From: Perognathus longimembris pacificus
Taxonomy: Eukaryota; Chordata; Mammalia; Rodentia; Heteromyidae
Length of the DNA: 64,000 nt
Reading direction: 5' to 3'
Assembly (NCBI RefSeq): GCF_023159225.1
Contig: NC_063164.1
Location: forward strand, 74,853,800 to 74,917,799
The position numbers and the translations under genes were made by a program. The first letter of the stretch is position 1. Each line of letters opens with the position of its first letter. Positions 48,400 through 57,109 of this stretch are shown here, piece by piece. The notes under the pieces were generated by a model. It was not told the origin of the DNA. It saw nothing but the letters and a program-made list of their open reading frames with translations, and made no database searches.

Positions 48400-48812
48400 G
48401 GATGTTTGGAGTCAATTGATCTCTAGTTCAGCTCCACTGGTCACTCATCAAATGGGGAACAGTCTAAAGCTGCTCAAATTTGAGCCCAATCTTACATATT
48501 TGGAATATTTCACAGGACTTACATTGAAGTGCCAGACACGTGAACCCCATTTTAGAATTAAACCCTGAGCCAATCAGATTTGTACCTGTGTCCTAATCTT
48601 GCTTGCACACCTGATTGTTGTAACCTTGTTCTTTGCCTTTATAAGCCCTGTGTAATCACAGCTCGGGGCTTCCTCCTAACCTCCGCTGTGTCGGTGGGTA
48701 GGACGAGGCCCGAGTTGCAGCTCGCTTAAATAAAGCCTTGCCTTGCTTTTGCATTTCGGAAATGTCTGAGTCTCGGTGGTCTTTTTGGTGGTGGTCTTGC
48801 AACTTGGCACAA
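48400..48812 (+). mobile_element. Class I (gammaretrovirus-like) LTR inside the leader
   Basis: It shows a promoter and polyadenylation layout different from the flanking element: CCAAT at 48,570, TTTATAAG near 48,638, AATAAA at 48,729-48,734, and a U5-like GTCTGAGTCTCGGTGGTC ending near CTTGCA or CACAACA. No matching second copy is in the window, so it is probably a solo LTR. Its exact ends and target-site duplication could not be fixed. Confidence 0.55.
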
Positions 48813-49095
48813 CAACATAACTTCTATGAGCCCTCGGGCAAATGGAGTTCTCTCCCTCTCTCTTTCTGTCTCTCTCTAAACTCTGCCTGCCTGTCTGTGA
48901 TGGTCTGGTACTAGCTTCCAAAGGTACCAATATTTGTTTAACATCTGCTTTGATTGATGTTTGTTAAGCTTGGAGATTCGGTTAAGTTCTGCTTGTTGTT
49001 GGCTAAAACCTGTTTTCTCTAGCATTGACCACGTGGACAATAGAATTAATTTTAGCAAGCACCATCTTGGTTCCATCAAAGTTCCAAAAACTCTT

Positions 49096-49219
49096 TGTTA
49101 GGTTTTTTAAAGTAGGTAGCCAGTAAAGGAGAACACCACGTGGTATTCAGGCAGGAGAGAACATTTATTACCAAACTGCTGGCCTGTGGCCAAGATGATC
49201 CATGGCTGGAGAGAAGGGA

Positions 49220-49259
<40 letters not shown>

Positions 49260-49437
49260 CACCCAGCCCTGCCTTATATCTAGGGCAGGGGCAAGGGGTG
49301 TGGCCAGGTGGATTAGGAGGTGACCTCAGGGAAAGGGGAGGTAACTGCCTCCAGGTCTGCAGGTTACCCAGGTAACTGGGTGGAGACTTAATGAGGTAGG
49401 GGCATCTACATGGAGCCCTCAGGGAGAGGACCTAACA
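49096..49437 (-). mobile_element. 3' LTR of the minus-strand element
   Basis: On the minus strand: TGTTAGGTCCTCTCCC start, TATA-like GATATAAGG (49,273-49,280 on the plus strand), a short TC microsatellite (about 40 bases) and AATAAA (49,164-49,169), ending CCTAACA. Outside the microsatellite it differs from the other copy at about 11 positions. Confidence 0.88.
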
Positions 49438-49866
49438 TTCCAGCCTTTTAATAGTTATGAAAAAGGGCAAAGACTCTCTCTGGCTGCTTCCTTCTGGAAA
49501 GGGGCATTGGCATTAGGGGTAAAAGACAGAAATGTGGCCCCTCCTGGAGAAGGTGAGCAGCAGGGTCCCTTGGTGGTAGATGCCAGTCCTTGAATGAAGC
49601 CTGGAAGAAGTCTCATGAGGCAGGGGCTGGACAAAAAAATATTAAGGCAAAAGGAAGGGCTTAGGGCACAAAATTAAAAATTGGGTGACTTGGCTAGTTC
49701 TTATACTCAGGTATGGACATTAGATGGACAAGCTACTATCTCTTGATCCCCCGGCTCTGATTAATTTTGAAAGGACGAGACAAAGTGACTCCATTTAGGA
49801 TGCGATCATTTTCCTCTTACTCCACTCCACGATACTTGTTCCCAGAACTGGCTGAGTCCCAGTGGT

Positions 49867-50150
49867 CTAGGTGCTTGTTGCTGGGATGGCTTGCCCTCGT
49901 TGGCATTCACAGGATTTGAACTCAGGGCCTGGGCACTGTCCCTGAGCACTTCTGCTCAAGGCTAGTACTCTACCACTCGAGCTCCACTTCCAGCATTTGT
50001 CTGGTAAGAGATAAGTCTCTTCAGCCATGCTTCCAGCCTGGCTCTTCGCTGGTTTGTTGGGAGATGGAGTGTGAGAGAGATTTTCAGCCTGGGCTGGCTT
50101 CGAACTGCAATCCAAGGCATCTTTGCCACAAAAGCCCTTTTTGATTTCCA
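49867..50150 (-). mobile_element. SINE embedded in the minus-strand LTR element
   Basis: On the minus strand it reads a B1-like part (CTTGGATTGCAGTTCGAAGC) followed by the Geo half (AGTGGAGCTCGAGTGGTAGA, CAGGGACAGTGCCCAGGCCC). The same SINE, with the same flanking sequence on both sides, is present at 52,425-52,650 on the plus strand. Confidence 0.75.
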
Positions 50151-51124
50151 ATTAAAACAACAAGGAGACCAAGGGGACTAGAGCTTACCTGTACCTTGTC
50201 AAGAATTGACCAAATACTTGCCAGAATTCTGCAATGACAAAACTCAGTAGATGTGATGAGTTTAAGCACAGATATATAGCTAGATGGACATACTAATAAA
50301 TGACATTTACACAGACATACACACTGTGCACATAGGTTTTACAGCATGCAAAAATGAATTTCAGCAGTAGAGTCTTTTGGAATTCCAATAGTAAATGACA
50401 CGTGGCATGGCATAATGGCGCCTAAGCTGGTGCCTGTTAAACCCAATATCCACCATGTGGCCAATGCTAGAGAAAAGAACTTTTGGATATCTTTGCTGAC
50501 AAAGCACATTGGTGGTCAATCCTCAGTATCAGAGGTCTGTGAAAAGAGGCAGCTTTGTGAGCAAGGCACGTTATCAGGATGGTACGACTTGGAGTTTTTA
50601 TAAAGTAAGCAAGTAATCAGGCAGATGAGAGAGGGAGAAAAAAGAAGAGAAAGAGAGAAAAAGAGAGAAAGAGAGCCTGAATATAAGTGACTTCTGACCA
50701 TTTACCATTGCAGTGGCAAAAAACTGTATCTGTTTGAATATTTTGAGCAGGCCTCATTGCACTGTCAAGAGGCGTGCTAGCAGTGTCCCAGCTTGGGTGT
50801 GACTGTGATGCAAAACCCAAAAAGCATGGGAGAGAGGCGCCTGGTGAGTGGATGAGCTTACCGGGCAGAAGCGGCAGACAGAAGCAGCAGAAGCGGCGGA
50901 TGGAGCGGCAGAGAACCGGAGCAGCAGCAGTTTCACTCACCAGTGTAGACAAGTGGTGTGGAGGTGGAGGTGGATGTGGAGGCCAGCAATGGTATTAGTG
51001 AAAAGTCCCACGTGGTGTCTCGCAGCAGTTCGGTTCGCAGAAAAAGGGCCATCAGGACTGGGGATACTCCCAGGAAAAGGAGGAAAATAGAAGGGAATTC
51101 TACCTGTCCTAACTCTTAAGCCCT

Positions 51125-51142
51125 ATTCAAGTCTCGGCACCA
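51125..51142 (-). promoter_or_regulatory. Primer-binding site of the minus-strand element
   Basis: On the minus strand TGGTGCCGAGACTTGAAT follows the LTR end after four bases. From memory of tRNA 3' ends it matches the tRNA-His complement at 15 of 18 positions and tRNA-Phe at 12 of 18, so it is probably a mutated tRNA-His type site. Confidence 0.6.
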
Positions 51143-51146
51143 TATA

Positions 51147-51592
51147 TGTTAGGCTTTTATAAGTAGGTAGCCAGTAAAGGAGAACGCCACGCGGTATTCA
51201 GGCAGGAGAGAACGTTTATTACTGAACTGCTGGCCTGTGGCCAAGATGATCCATGGCTGAAGAGAAGGGAGGGGGAGGGAGAGGGAGAGAGGGAGACAGG
51301 GAGAGAGAGAGAGGGAGAGAAGGAGGGAGGGAGGGAGGGAGGGAGGGAGAGAGGGAGAGGGAGAGGGAGAGGGAGAGAGGGAGAGAGAAAGAGAGAAAGA
51401 AAGAGAGAGAGCCCCACCCAGCCCTGCCTTATATCTAGGGCAGGGGCAAGGGGTGTGGCCAGGTGGATTAGGAGGTAACCTCAGGGAAAGGGGAGGTAAC
51501 TGCCTCCAGGTTTGCAGGTTACCCAGGTAACTGGGTGGAGACTTAATGAGGTAGGGGCATCTACATGGAGCCCTCAGGGAGAGGACCTAACA
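51147..51592 (-). mobile_element. 5' LTR of the minus-strand element
   Basis: It matches 49,096-49,437 in structure but is about 104 bases longer, because the GA/TC microsatellite downstream of the TATA box has grown to about 150 bases (51,262-51,412). AATAAA on the minus strand is at 51,215-51,220. Confidence 0.88.
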
Positions 51593-52424
51593 CTCTTGGA
51601 GGTGGAGTCCCACCCATCCCCCAGGTAATGGGCATGCAAAATTCCTCGAATTCCTCGAGGCAGGGCAGGGACTTGGGAGACTCAAGCTTCTGGTAACCCT
51701 GCCCCCCCACCCAAAATTCTGTAACTGTGGCCTTGTAATTCAAATGTGCCTTGCAATTCAAATGTTAAACTGGTTTCAAAATTACTTGCATTTTGACTAC
51801 TATTTTAACTTACTTTAAGTCTTGTGTTAAACTGGTCTTTACAGCCTGTGGGTGGAGTCACAATGAATAGCCTGGAGGCAATCCTGACTCTTATCACCAG
51901 ACTCCAAGCCAAAAGAAAAAAGAAAAAAAAAGAAAAACAGGTTTTAAACCCAAACTGATCATGTTTGGGTGCAAGAAAAATTCCAAAACATTCTAATATA
52001 CAGCATGTGGTATAAGTACAATGATGTAAAACCAGTGTGTTGTTCCTTATGTCCATCTATGCTAAGAGTCAAGTGTTCATCTGATCCTGACAATTCGTTG
52101 GTATAGACTAAGATTTTGCTTCTCCATTTTTCTCTCCTGTGCTCTCATAAATTCTTTAAGGTCAAGGGACCAGAGTGCTAACCTAGATTTTCCTGATGCA
52201 GGATGGTCATTCATTTGTGTTCTCTTCCACCTTCCAGTAAAGTTAAATGATATGATTTGATTTGATGACATATGGATCTCATTCAGGCTGCTGTTCTCTA
52301 AGTGTTACAGCAGAACTCTGGCAAGTATTTGCTGGTCAATTTTCAACAAGTTACAGGTAAACTCTATTCCTATTGTTTTCCTGTTGCTTTAATTGGAAAT
52401 AAAGAGGGCTTTGATGTCTAAGAC

Positions 52425-52650
52425 TCCTTGGATTACAGTTCAAAGCCAGCCCGGGCAGAAAAAAACATATATATCCCTCTAAAACTCCATCTCCCAACTA
52501 ACCAGCAAAGAGCCAGACTGGAAGATTGGCTCGAGAGAACAAGCTAAATGCTGAAAGTGGCACCATGGCTCAAGTGGTAGAGCACTAGCCTCGAGCAGAA
52601 GTGCTCAGGGACAGTGCCAGGCCTTGAGTTCAAACCCTGTGAATGCCAAC
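52425..52650 (+). mobile_element. SINE embedded in the plus-strand provirus-like element
   Basis: It has the B1-like part CTTGGATTACAGTTCAAAGC and the Geo half AAGTGGCACCATGGCTCAAG with CAGGGACAGTGCCAGGCCTT. It is homologous, flanks included, to 49,867-50,150 in reverse, so it was in the retroelement before these copies diverged. Confidence 0.75.
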
Positions 52651-52895
52651 TCAGACAAGGTATCCAGGCAATGAGCACCTAGACCTTCAGGACAAGGTCA
52701 ATCCTGACACCGAAGAACCATGGAGAGTAGTAAGAGGAGATGAAGTCTGATCTTAAATGGAGTCAATTTAAACTTGCCCTTTCAAAATTAATCAGAGCCG
52801 GGAGATCAAGAGGAATCGTTGTTTACCCACCTAATGTCCATACCTGTCCATTTTCCATCTGGACAGAAACTTGCATTCTTCCCTTTGTTACTTGC

Positions 52896-52897
<2 letters not shown>

Positions 52898-52954
<57 letters not shown>
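52898..52954. repeat. (TG)n microsatellite
   Basis: About 28 uninterrupted TG units inside the provirus-like element, just after the block shared with the minus-strand element. Confidence 0.97.
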
Positions 52955-52957
<3 letters not shown>

Positions 52958-53536
52958 CCTCTGACTGGTTACTCCCAACCAGTCCACTATCCCTAAACAC
53001 TTCCTTCCTGCCCCCAGTCCAGTTATTCCTCCTTCCTTGTAATGGGCCACAATTGGGTTTATGTTCCAAATGGAACTTTTCTGGCTTATGCCCAGGGTGT
53101 GTTCTCCCATGTTGTTCATGTTAACTGGTCCTGTTAACTTGTCAGCCTTTTGCCTGAACTTTTCAAGTCTCTTTTAAGAGGATAACATCCCTCACCAAGA
53201 TCTCCACCTGGGAACTTGCAGTTCAAGGCCATCCTCTTACTACACTGCTGTGCTCAGCGCAGATCTGGACCCTGAAAACCCCAGCCCCAGGGACTCCTTG
53301 ATGTGCCCAAGCTGCAGGAAGTAGCCAGAGGAGACCATGACACCCATTGGCCCTTGATAACCATTCTTGTGCAAATAATGAGGACTTTTACCAACCAAAC
53401 TGGATGGTACCAGGCCAAATGATGAATCAGGGACCCCTGACTATTTCGCCTCTTTACAGCAGGAAGTAGTTCCAGAAGAAACAACCTCCGCCCATACTCC
53501 CAGCTTGATACCCCTCCCCTGTTATTAATAAACAAC

Positions 53537-53547
53537 AAATGGGGGAA
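53537..53547 (+). promoter_or_regulatory. Polypurine tract
   Basis: AAATGGGGGAA lies directly before the TG of the 3' LTR, the expected place and composition for the plus-strand DNA primer of a retroviral element. It confirms plus orientation. Confidence 0.8.
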
Positions 53548-53811
53548 TGTTAGCATTTCCCTAGCCTCAGGTCCTCAGCTCCTCCCACTAGCCCCCAGAT
53601 CTACCCATACCTAATGAGCCACTCCTACACACTACCTAACTACTTCTCCTTTACCCCCAGAGAGAAGCTGCCACCTGGATAAGGTGCGGGCGCCATGTAG
53701 CTCCCTCTCCTGTGGGAACTATGGCCCCACTAATAAACCTCCTTATGAACTTTCTTCTGTCTGTGATTATCTCCGCATGGTCCTCTGGGATGGCTGATAC
53801 CTATGCTTTGT
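53548..53811 (+). mobile_element. 3' LTR of the plus-strand provirus-like element
   Basis: It starts TGTTAGCATTTCCC like the 5' LTR and carries AATAAA at 53,732-53,737. The last bases read TTTGT where the 5' LTR has ATTCA, so the terminal CA is not preserved. The end is placed by equal length and by the CTATC duplication that follows. Confidence 0.78.
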
Positions 53812-53816
53812 CTATC

Positions 53817-54595
53817 TTAAGTCTTTCACCCATATGGTAAAGAAATTTTATATGTAAAACTCAAGGTTTTTCAATTCAATTTTATTTCAGTCTCTTTCTG
53901 AACTCTACTTTTATATCTGTAATTATGAGTGAGGAGATTTTGAAAAGTAAATCTCTTTCTACTTCTACCTATACTTCAAAATGTGGGATATTAAACCTCC
54001 ATGGAATGTTCAGGTTCAGAAAGATTTTTCCCCTGGGTCTCACAGGATGTATTTTATAGTACTTTGGGAGAAGAACCAATAGTTTTTATGGTGCACCAGA
54101 GCTTTGGATGGGTAGAAGACCACCAAAAAATGGGATAAATTTCAGTGATGTGGGTGTTACTAGAATGGATTTGCTAAACCTACAAATTTTCTCTTCTGGT
54201 TACTGTAACTCAAGGTGACATCTATGGCATATGTTTGTGTTGATGATGCAATTGTGGCAAATTATTGCTCTCGGGAGAAATTTAAAGTATACCTGTACCT
54301 AAATATTTCTGAAAGTATTTGTGAAAATAATATTCCCAATTATGAGATCATATAGTTACTTTCTACAGAGACTACAAGAATAATTTAAAATCAAGCAGAG
54401 AAAAAAAATCTTCTCTATTTTTAAGAATAGCATTTTGAATTGGCATCTCTATGCTCTCGAAGAATAAAATGTCCAATACTTATACTAGGAATTTAAGGAA
54501 ACCTTTCAAACAATGATGGAATATGATAACAATGAAAATTTACTACTCTGGATGAGAAGGACAAGGAAAAATAGATTAATGACAGTTAACTTTTT
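53817..54595. other. No recognised feature
   Basis: Host sequence downstream of the LTR nest, AT-rich, without a nameable repeat or gene. Confidence 0.35.
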
Positions 54596-55428
54596 AAAAA
54601 ATATAATTTTATTGGTATTACTAAAGTGATGTACAAAGGGTTTACCATTCCATAAGTCAGTTAATGAGTACAATTCTTTTTAGACACTGTCACCCCTTCC
54701 TTCACTTTCTCCCAGTTTTGCCCTCCCATCACTGCCCACAAGTTGCATTGCTCATTTTTACATAGTTTATATTAAATACTGTAAATGTATTTGTTCCTCC
54801 TTTTTCCCTCTCTATGCCCCTTTTCCACCCTGAAAAAGACAGAAAAGAAACAAGTAAAAGCAAAAATGAACAACACCAGCAATAAAAATAACTAACAAAT
54901 AATAGTAACTAACAAAAAAATGTTTCCATTTCCTGGAATTCATTTTGATAAATAATATTTTAGATATTTAAAGAGTTACAGTTTTGGGTTCTTCCTCCCA
55001 TGTATCCTCCTTTAATCAGTCTGTGTGTAAATGCCTAGAGTCCTGTGTAAGTTATTATGTCCAGTTGTATTTTGGATCTAGTGTCCACATATCATAGAAA
55101 ACATGTGCTGTTTATTATTTCTCTGAGCTTGACTTACCTCACTTAGCATTATTTATTCTGCATCCATCCATTTCTTTACAAATGACATAATCTTATTCTT
55201 TCCAATGGATGAAAGGTACCACAGGTACCACATTTTATTGATCCACTCATCTATTGTGGGGCATCTAGGCTGTTTCCATAACTTAGCCATTGTGAATAGT
55301 GAAGCAATGAACATGAATCTGCAAGTGTCTTTACTGCATCCTGACTTACAGTGTTCTGGATAGATGCCCAAGAGTGGTATGGCTGGGACATAGGGAAGTT
55401 CAACGTTGAATTTTTGAGGGTGTTTGTT
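54596..55428 (-). mobile_element. Old L1 (ORF2 C-terminus and 3' UTR), antisense
   Basis: On the minus strand a 72-codon frame (55,371 to 55,153) keeps the conserved end of L1 ORF2: LGIYPxxxKSxxxKDT-type spacing (seen as GIYPEHCKSGCSKDT), then RFMFIASLFTMAKLWKQP and DEWINKMWY. The 3' UTR follows to a tail complement near 54,600. It is 5'-truncated and inactive. Confidence 0.8.
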
Positions 55429-55439
55429 TAAAAATTAAA

Positions 55440-55645
55440 ATAATAATCTGTGTATTAATGTCTGCAGTCCTAGCTGTTCAGGAGGCTGAAATCTGAGATC
55501 GGAAGTTTGAACTCAGCCCAATTAACCAGAAATAGCTAGAAGTAGAGCTGTGGCTCAACTGGGAAAGCATCATCCCCAAGTGAAAAAGCTAAGAGACAAT
55601 GCCTTCACTCTGAGTTCAAGCCCCAATACTGGCACACAAAATAAA
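55440..55645 (+). mobile_element. B1-like/Geo dimeric SINE
   Basis: The left half is AGTCCTAGCTGTTCAGGAGG with CTGAAATCTGAGATCGG. The right half is GTAGAGCTGTGGCTCAACTG, ending CCCCAATACTGGCA and an A-rich tail. Confidence 0.75.
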
Positions 55646-55678
55646 AAAAGAAAGTATATTTCTTCTGTGTGAGAGTGT

Positions 55679-55690
55679 ATGTGTGTGTGC

Positions 55691-55722
<32 letters not shown>
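55679..55722. repeat. (GT)n microsatellite
   Basis: GT units with two GC interruptions, adjoining an antisense SINE. Confidence 0.95.
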
Positions 55723-55726
<4 letters not shown>

Positions 55727-55727
55727 C

Positions 55728-55900
55728 AGGGCTTGAACTCAGGGCTTGGGCACTGCCCCTGTGCTTTTGTGCTCAAGGCTAGCACTCGGCCACTTTGTCC
55801 CATAGCACCACTTCTGGTTTCCTGGGGGGTTATTGGAGATAAGAGTCTCAGAGTCTTCTGTCCGGGATGGTTTTGAACCTCAACCTTCAGATGCCCCATT
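55728..55900 (-). mobile_element. B1-like/Geo SINE (antisense)
   Basis: The plus strand carries the complement of the Geo half (GGGCTTGAACTCAGGGCTTG, CAAGGCTAGCACTCGGCCAC) and then part of a left half (ATTGGAGATAAGAGTCTCAG). Confidence 0.7.
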
Positions 55901-55964
55901 TATGTGTTTTTCATGGTGTGTTAAAAGGAAAGGCATGCAGGAAATGGTCTCAATACAAAAGAGC

Positions 55965-56050
55965 TGGCTGTCATAGCTCAAGAGGTAGAGTACTTTGTTC
56001 GCAAATATAAGGCCCGGTATTCCAGCCTCAGTATTTGAAACACAAAAATA
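55965..56050 (+). mobile_element. tRNA-like SINE fragment
   Basis: It has an A-box-like TCATAGCTCAAGAGGTAGAG and a B-box-like GGTATTCCAGCCTC with an A-rich end. It is a short tRNA-derived SINE, possibly ID-related or a single Geo-like unit. Confidence 0.45.
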
Positions 56051-56149
56051 GCAACTGGGCTTATATATGGATTCCCTTCTGTAGTGTATTTCTGTAATGT
56101 TTCTTGCTGTTAGCTATTTTTATTGTTATTATAAAGGTGCTCTCTGTGG

Positions 56150-56219
56150 GTGTACATGCCTCAGTACAGGCCTTGAGTGGATAAAGCTAAAGGAAAGCCC
56201 CAGGCCCTGAGTTCTATAT

Positions 56220-56260
<41 letters not shown>

Positions 56261-56262
56261 TA

Positions 56263-56320
<58 letters not shown>
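56150..56320. repeat. Geo-like SINE fragment with (CA)n and (TA)n tail
   Basis: A short Geo-like stretch (AAGCCCCAGGCCCTGAGTTC, ending about 56,215) is followed by CA units (56,222-56,256) and a long TA run (about 56,273-56,320). Confidence 0.75.
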
Positions 56321-56328
<8 letters not shown>

Positions 56329-56499
56329 CATATCCTTGCTCTGAGTTCAAGTTATGTTACTGTTTAGGGTTCAGGTTCACTTTCTCCACATTTGATTATT
56401 AAAATGCAGTGGTCATGTGAAGCAGGTCTAGTTAAAAGCACAGGTAACTGGGGAAGAAGTGGGAGAAAAAAGTGGGCCCCAGAGCAGTGTTCAGTTACA

Positions 56500-57105
56500 T
56501 TTTTAAAATGGAAAAACTTGGAAAAAATCATACTAAGTGAAATAAGCCAGAACCAAAGAAACACAGACACTGTGTTTTCCTTCATTGGTAATACTTAGCA
56601 CACATCTAGGATAGTCTAAGCGGAAGGTCACAATAGCTCAATAGTTATGCACATATGAACACATAAGATATTGCTAAGCAAAATGAACTCCAAGTTATGG
56701 AAATAAATTGTTTATCATTGTTGTTGTCATTTCCTACATACCATGTGAAATTATGCCCTTTTTCTTTTGTCTTTCTTCCACAGGGTTTTACCTCTGTTGT
56801 CACTGCAACTGATTTTGGTACTCTTGGTATTGTATATATATTTATCAGAAATAGGGAAGGGAAGGGGAACATCAAAATGGAGAGACAAGGGGTAAAAGAT
56901 GAACCAATGTAACAGCAATAGTTACAAAACTGTGTGCTGTAAACCAACTGTACAACTCCAGAGGGGGAGGGGAAGGTAATGTGGAGAGGGGAAGATGGGA
57001 GAACAATAAGGAAGGACGTAACAAGATTACTAAGAACTGCACTCAGTGCCTTATGTATGAGACTGCAACCCCTCTGTACGTCACTTTGACAATAAATAAA
57101 CCAAT
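56500..57105 (+). mobile_element. 5'-truncated L1 (end of ORF2 and 3' UTR)
   Basis: It starts near GAAAAACTTGGAAAAAATCA, passes AATAAGCCAGAACCAAAGAA and the purine tract at about 56,958-57,012, and ends CTGCAACCCCTCTGTACGTC, TTTGACAATAAATAAA. Confidence 0.85.
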
Positions 57106-57109
57106 TTTT

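Larger units (their letters stand above)
49096..51592 (-). mobile_element. Complete 2.5-kb minus-strand LTR element
   Basis: Two LTRs (49,096-49,437 and 51,147-51,592) have matching TGTTAGG...CCTAACA ends. A perfect 5-bp duplication, CTCTT, lies at 49,091-49,095 and 51,593-51,597. Orientation is minus: the AATAAA, the TATA box (GATATAAGGC), the primer-binding site and the polypurine tract all read on that strand. The internal region is only about 1.7 kb with no long frame, so the element is non-autonomous. On the minus strand a splice-donor-like GGTGAGTG lies near 50,940, about 200 bases after the primer-binding site. The internal part at about 49,690-50,230 is homologous to 52,300-52,850 of the surrounding element, in reverse. 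Confidence 0.88.
47701..53816 (+). mobile_element. Provirus-like LTR element without intact genes
   Basis: Two related LTRs (47,706-47,973 and 53,548-53,811) face the same way. A tRNA-Phe-type primer-binding site follows the first and a polypurine tract precedes the second. The 5-bp sequence CTATC lies just outside both ends (47,701-47,705 and 53,812-53,816) as a probable target-site duplication. The 5.6-kb internal region carries no gag, pol or env frame: the longest open frames are about 110 codons and carry no retroviral motif I recognise. It has a 90-bp tandem repeat in the leader, an unrelated LTR, a complete minus-strand LTR element and a SINE, so the element's own sequence is only about 2.7 kb. 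It is probably a non-autonomous family mobilised by other elements. Confidence 0.8.

Noticed and set aside
52740..53124. Frames of 74-101 codons spanning the TG repeat
   Set aside because: Val/Cys or His/Thr runs from a microsatellite; no retroviral protein motif that I can recognise.
53000..53300. Possible remnant of an envelope gene before the 3' LTR
   Set aside because: Position fits, but all frames have stops and no diagnostic motif is visible, so it is left unannotated.
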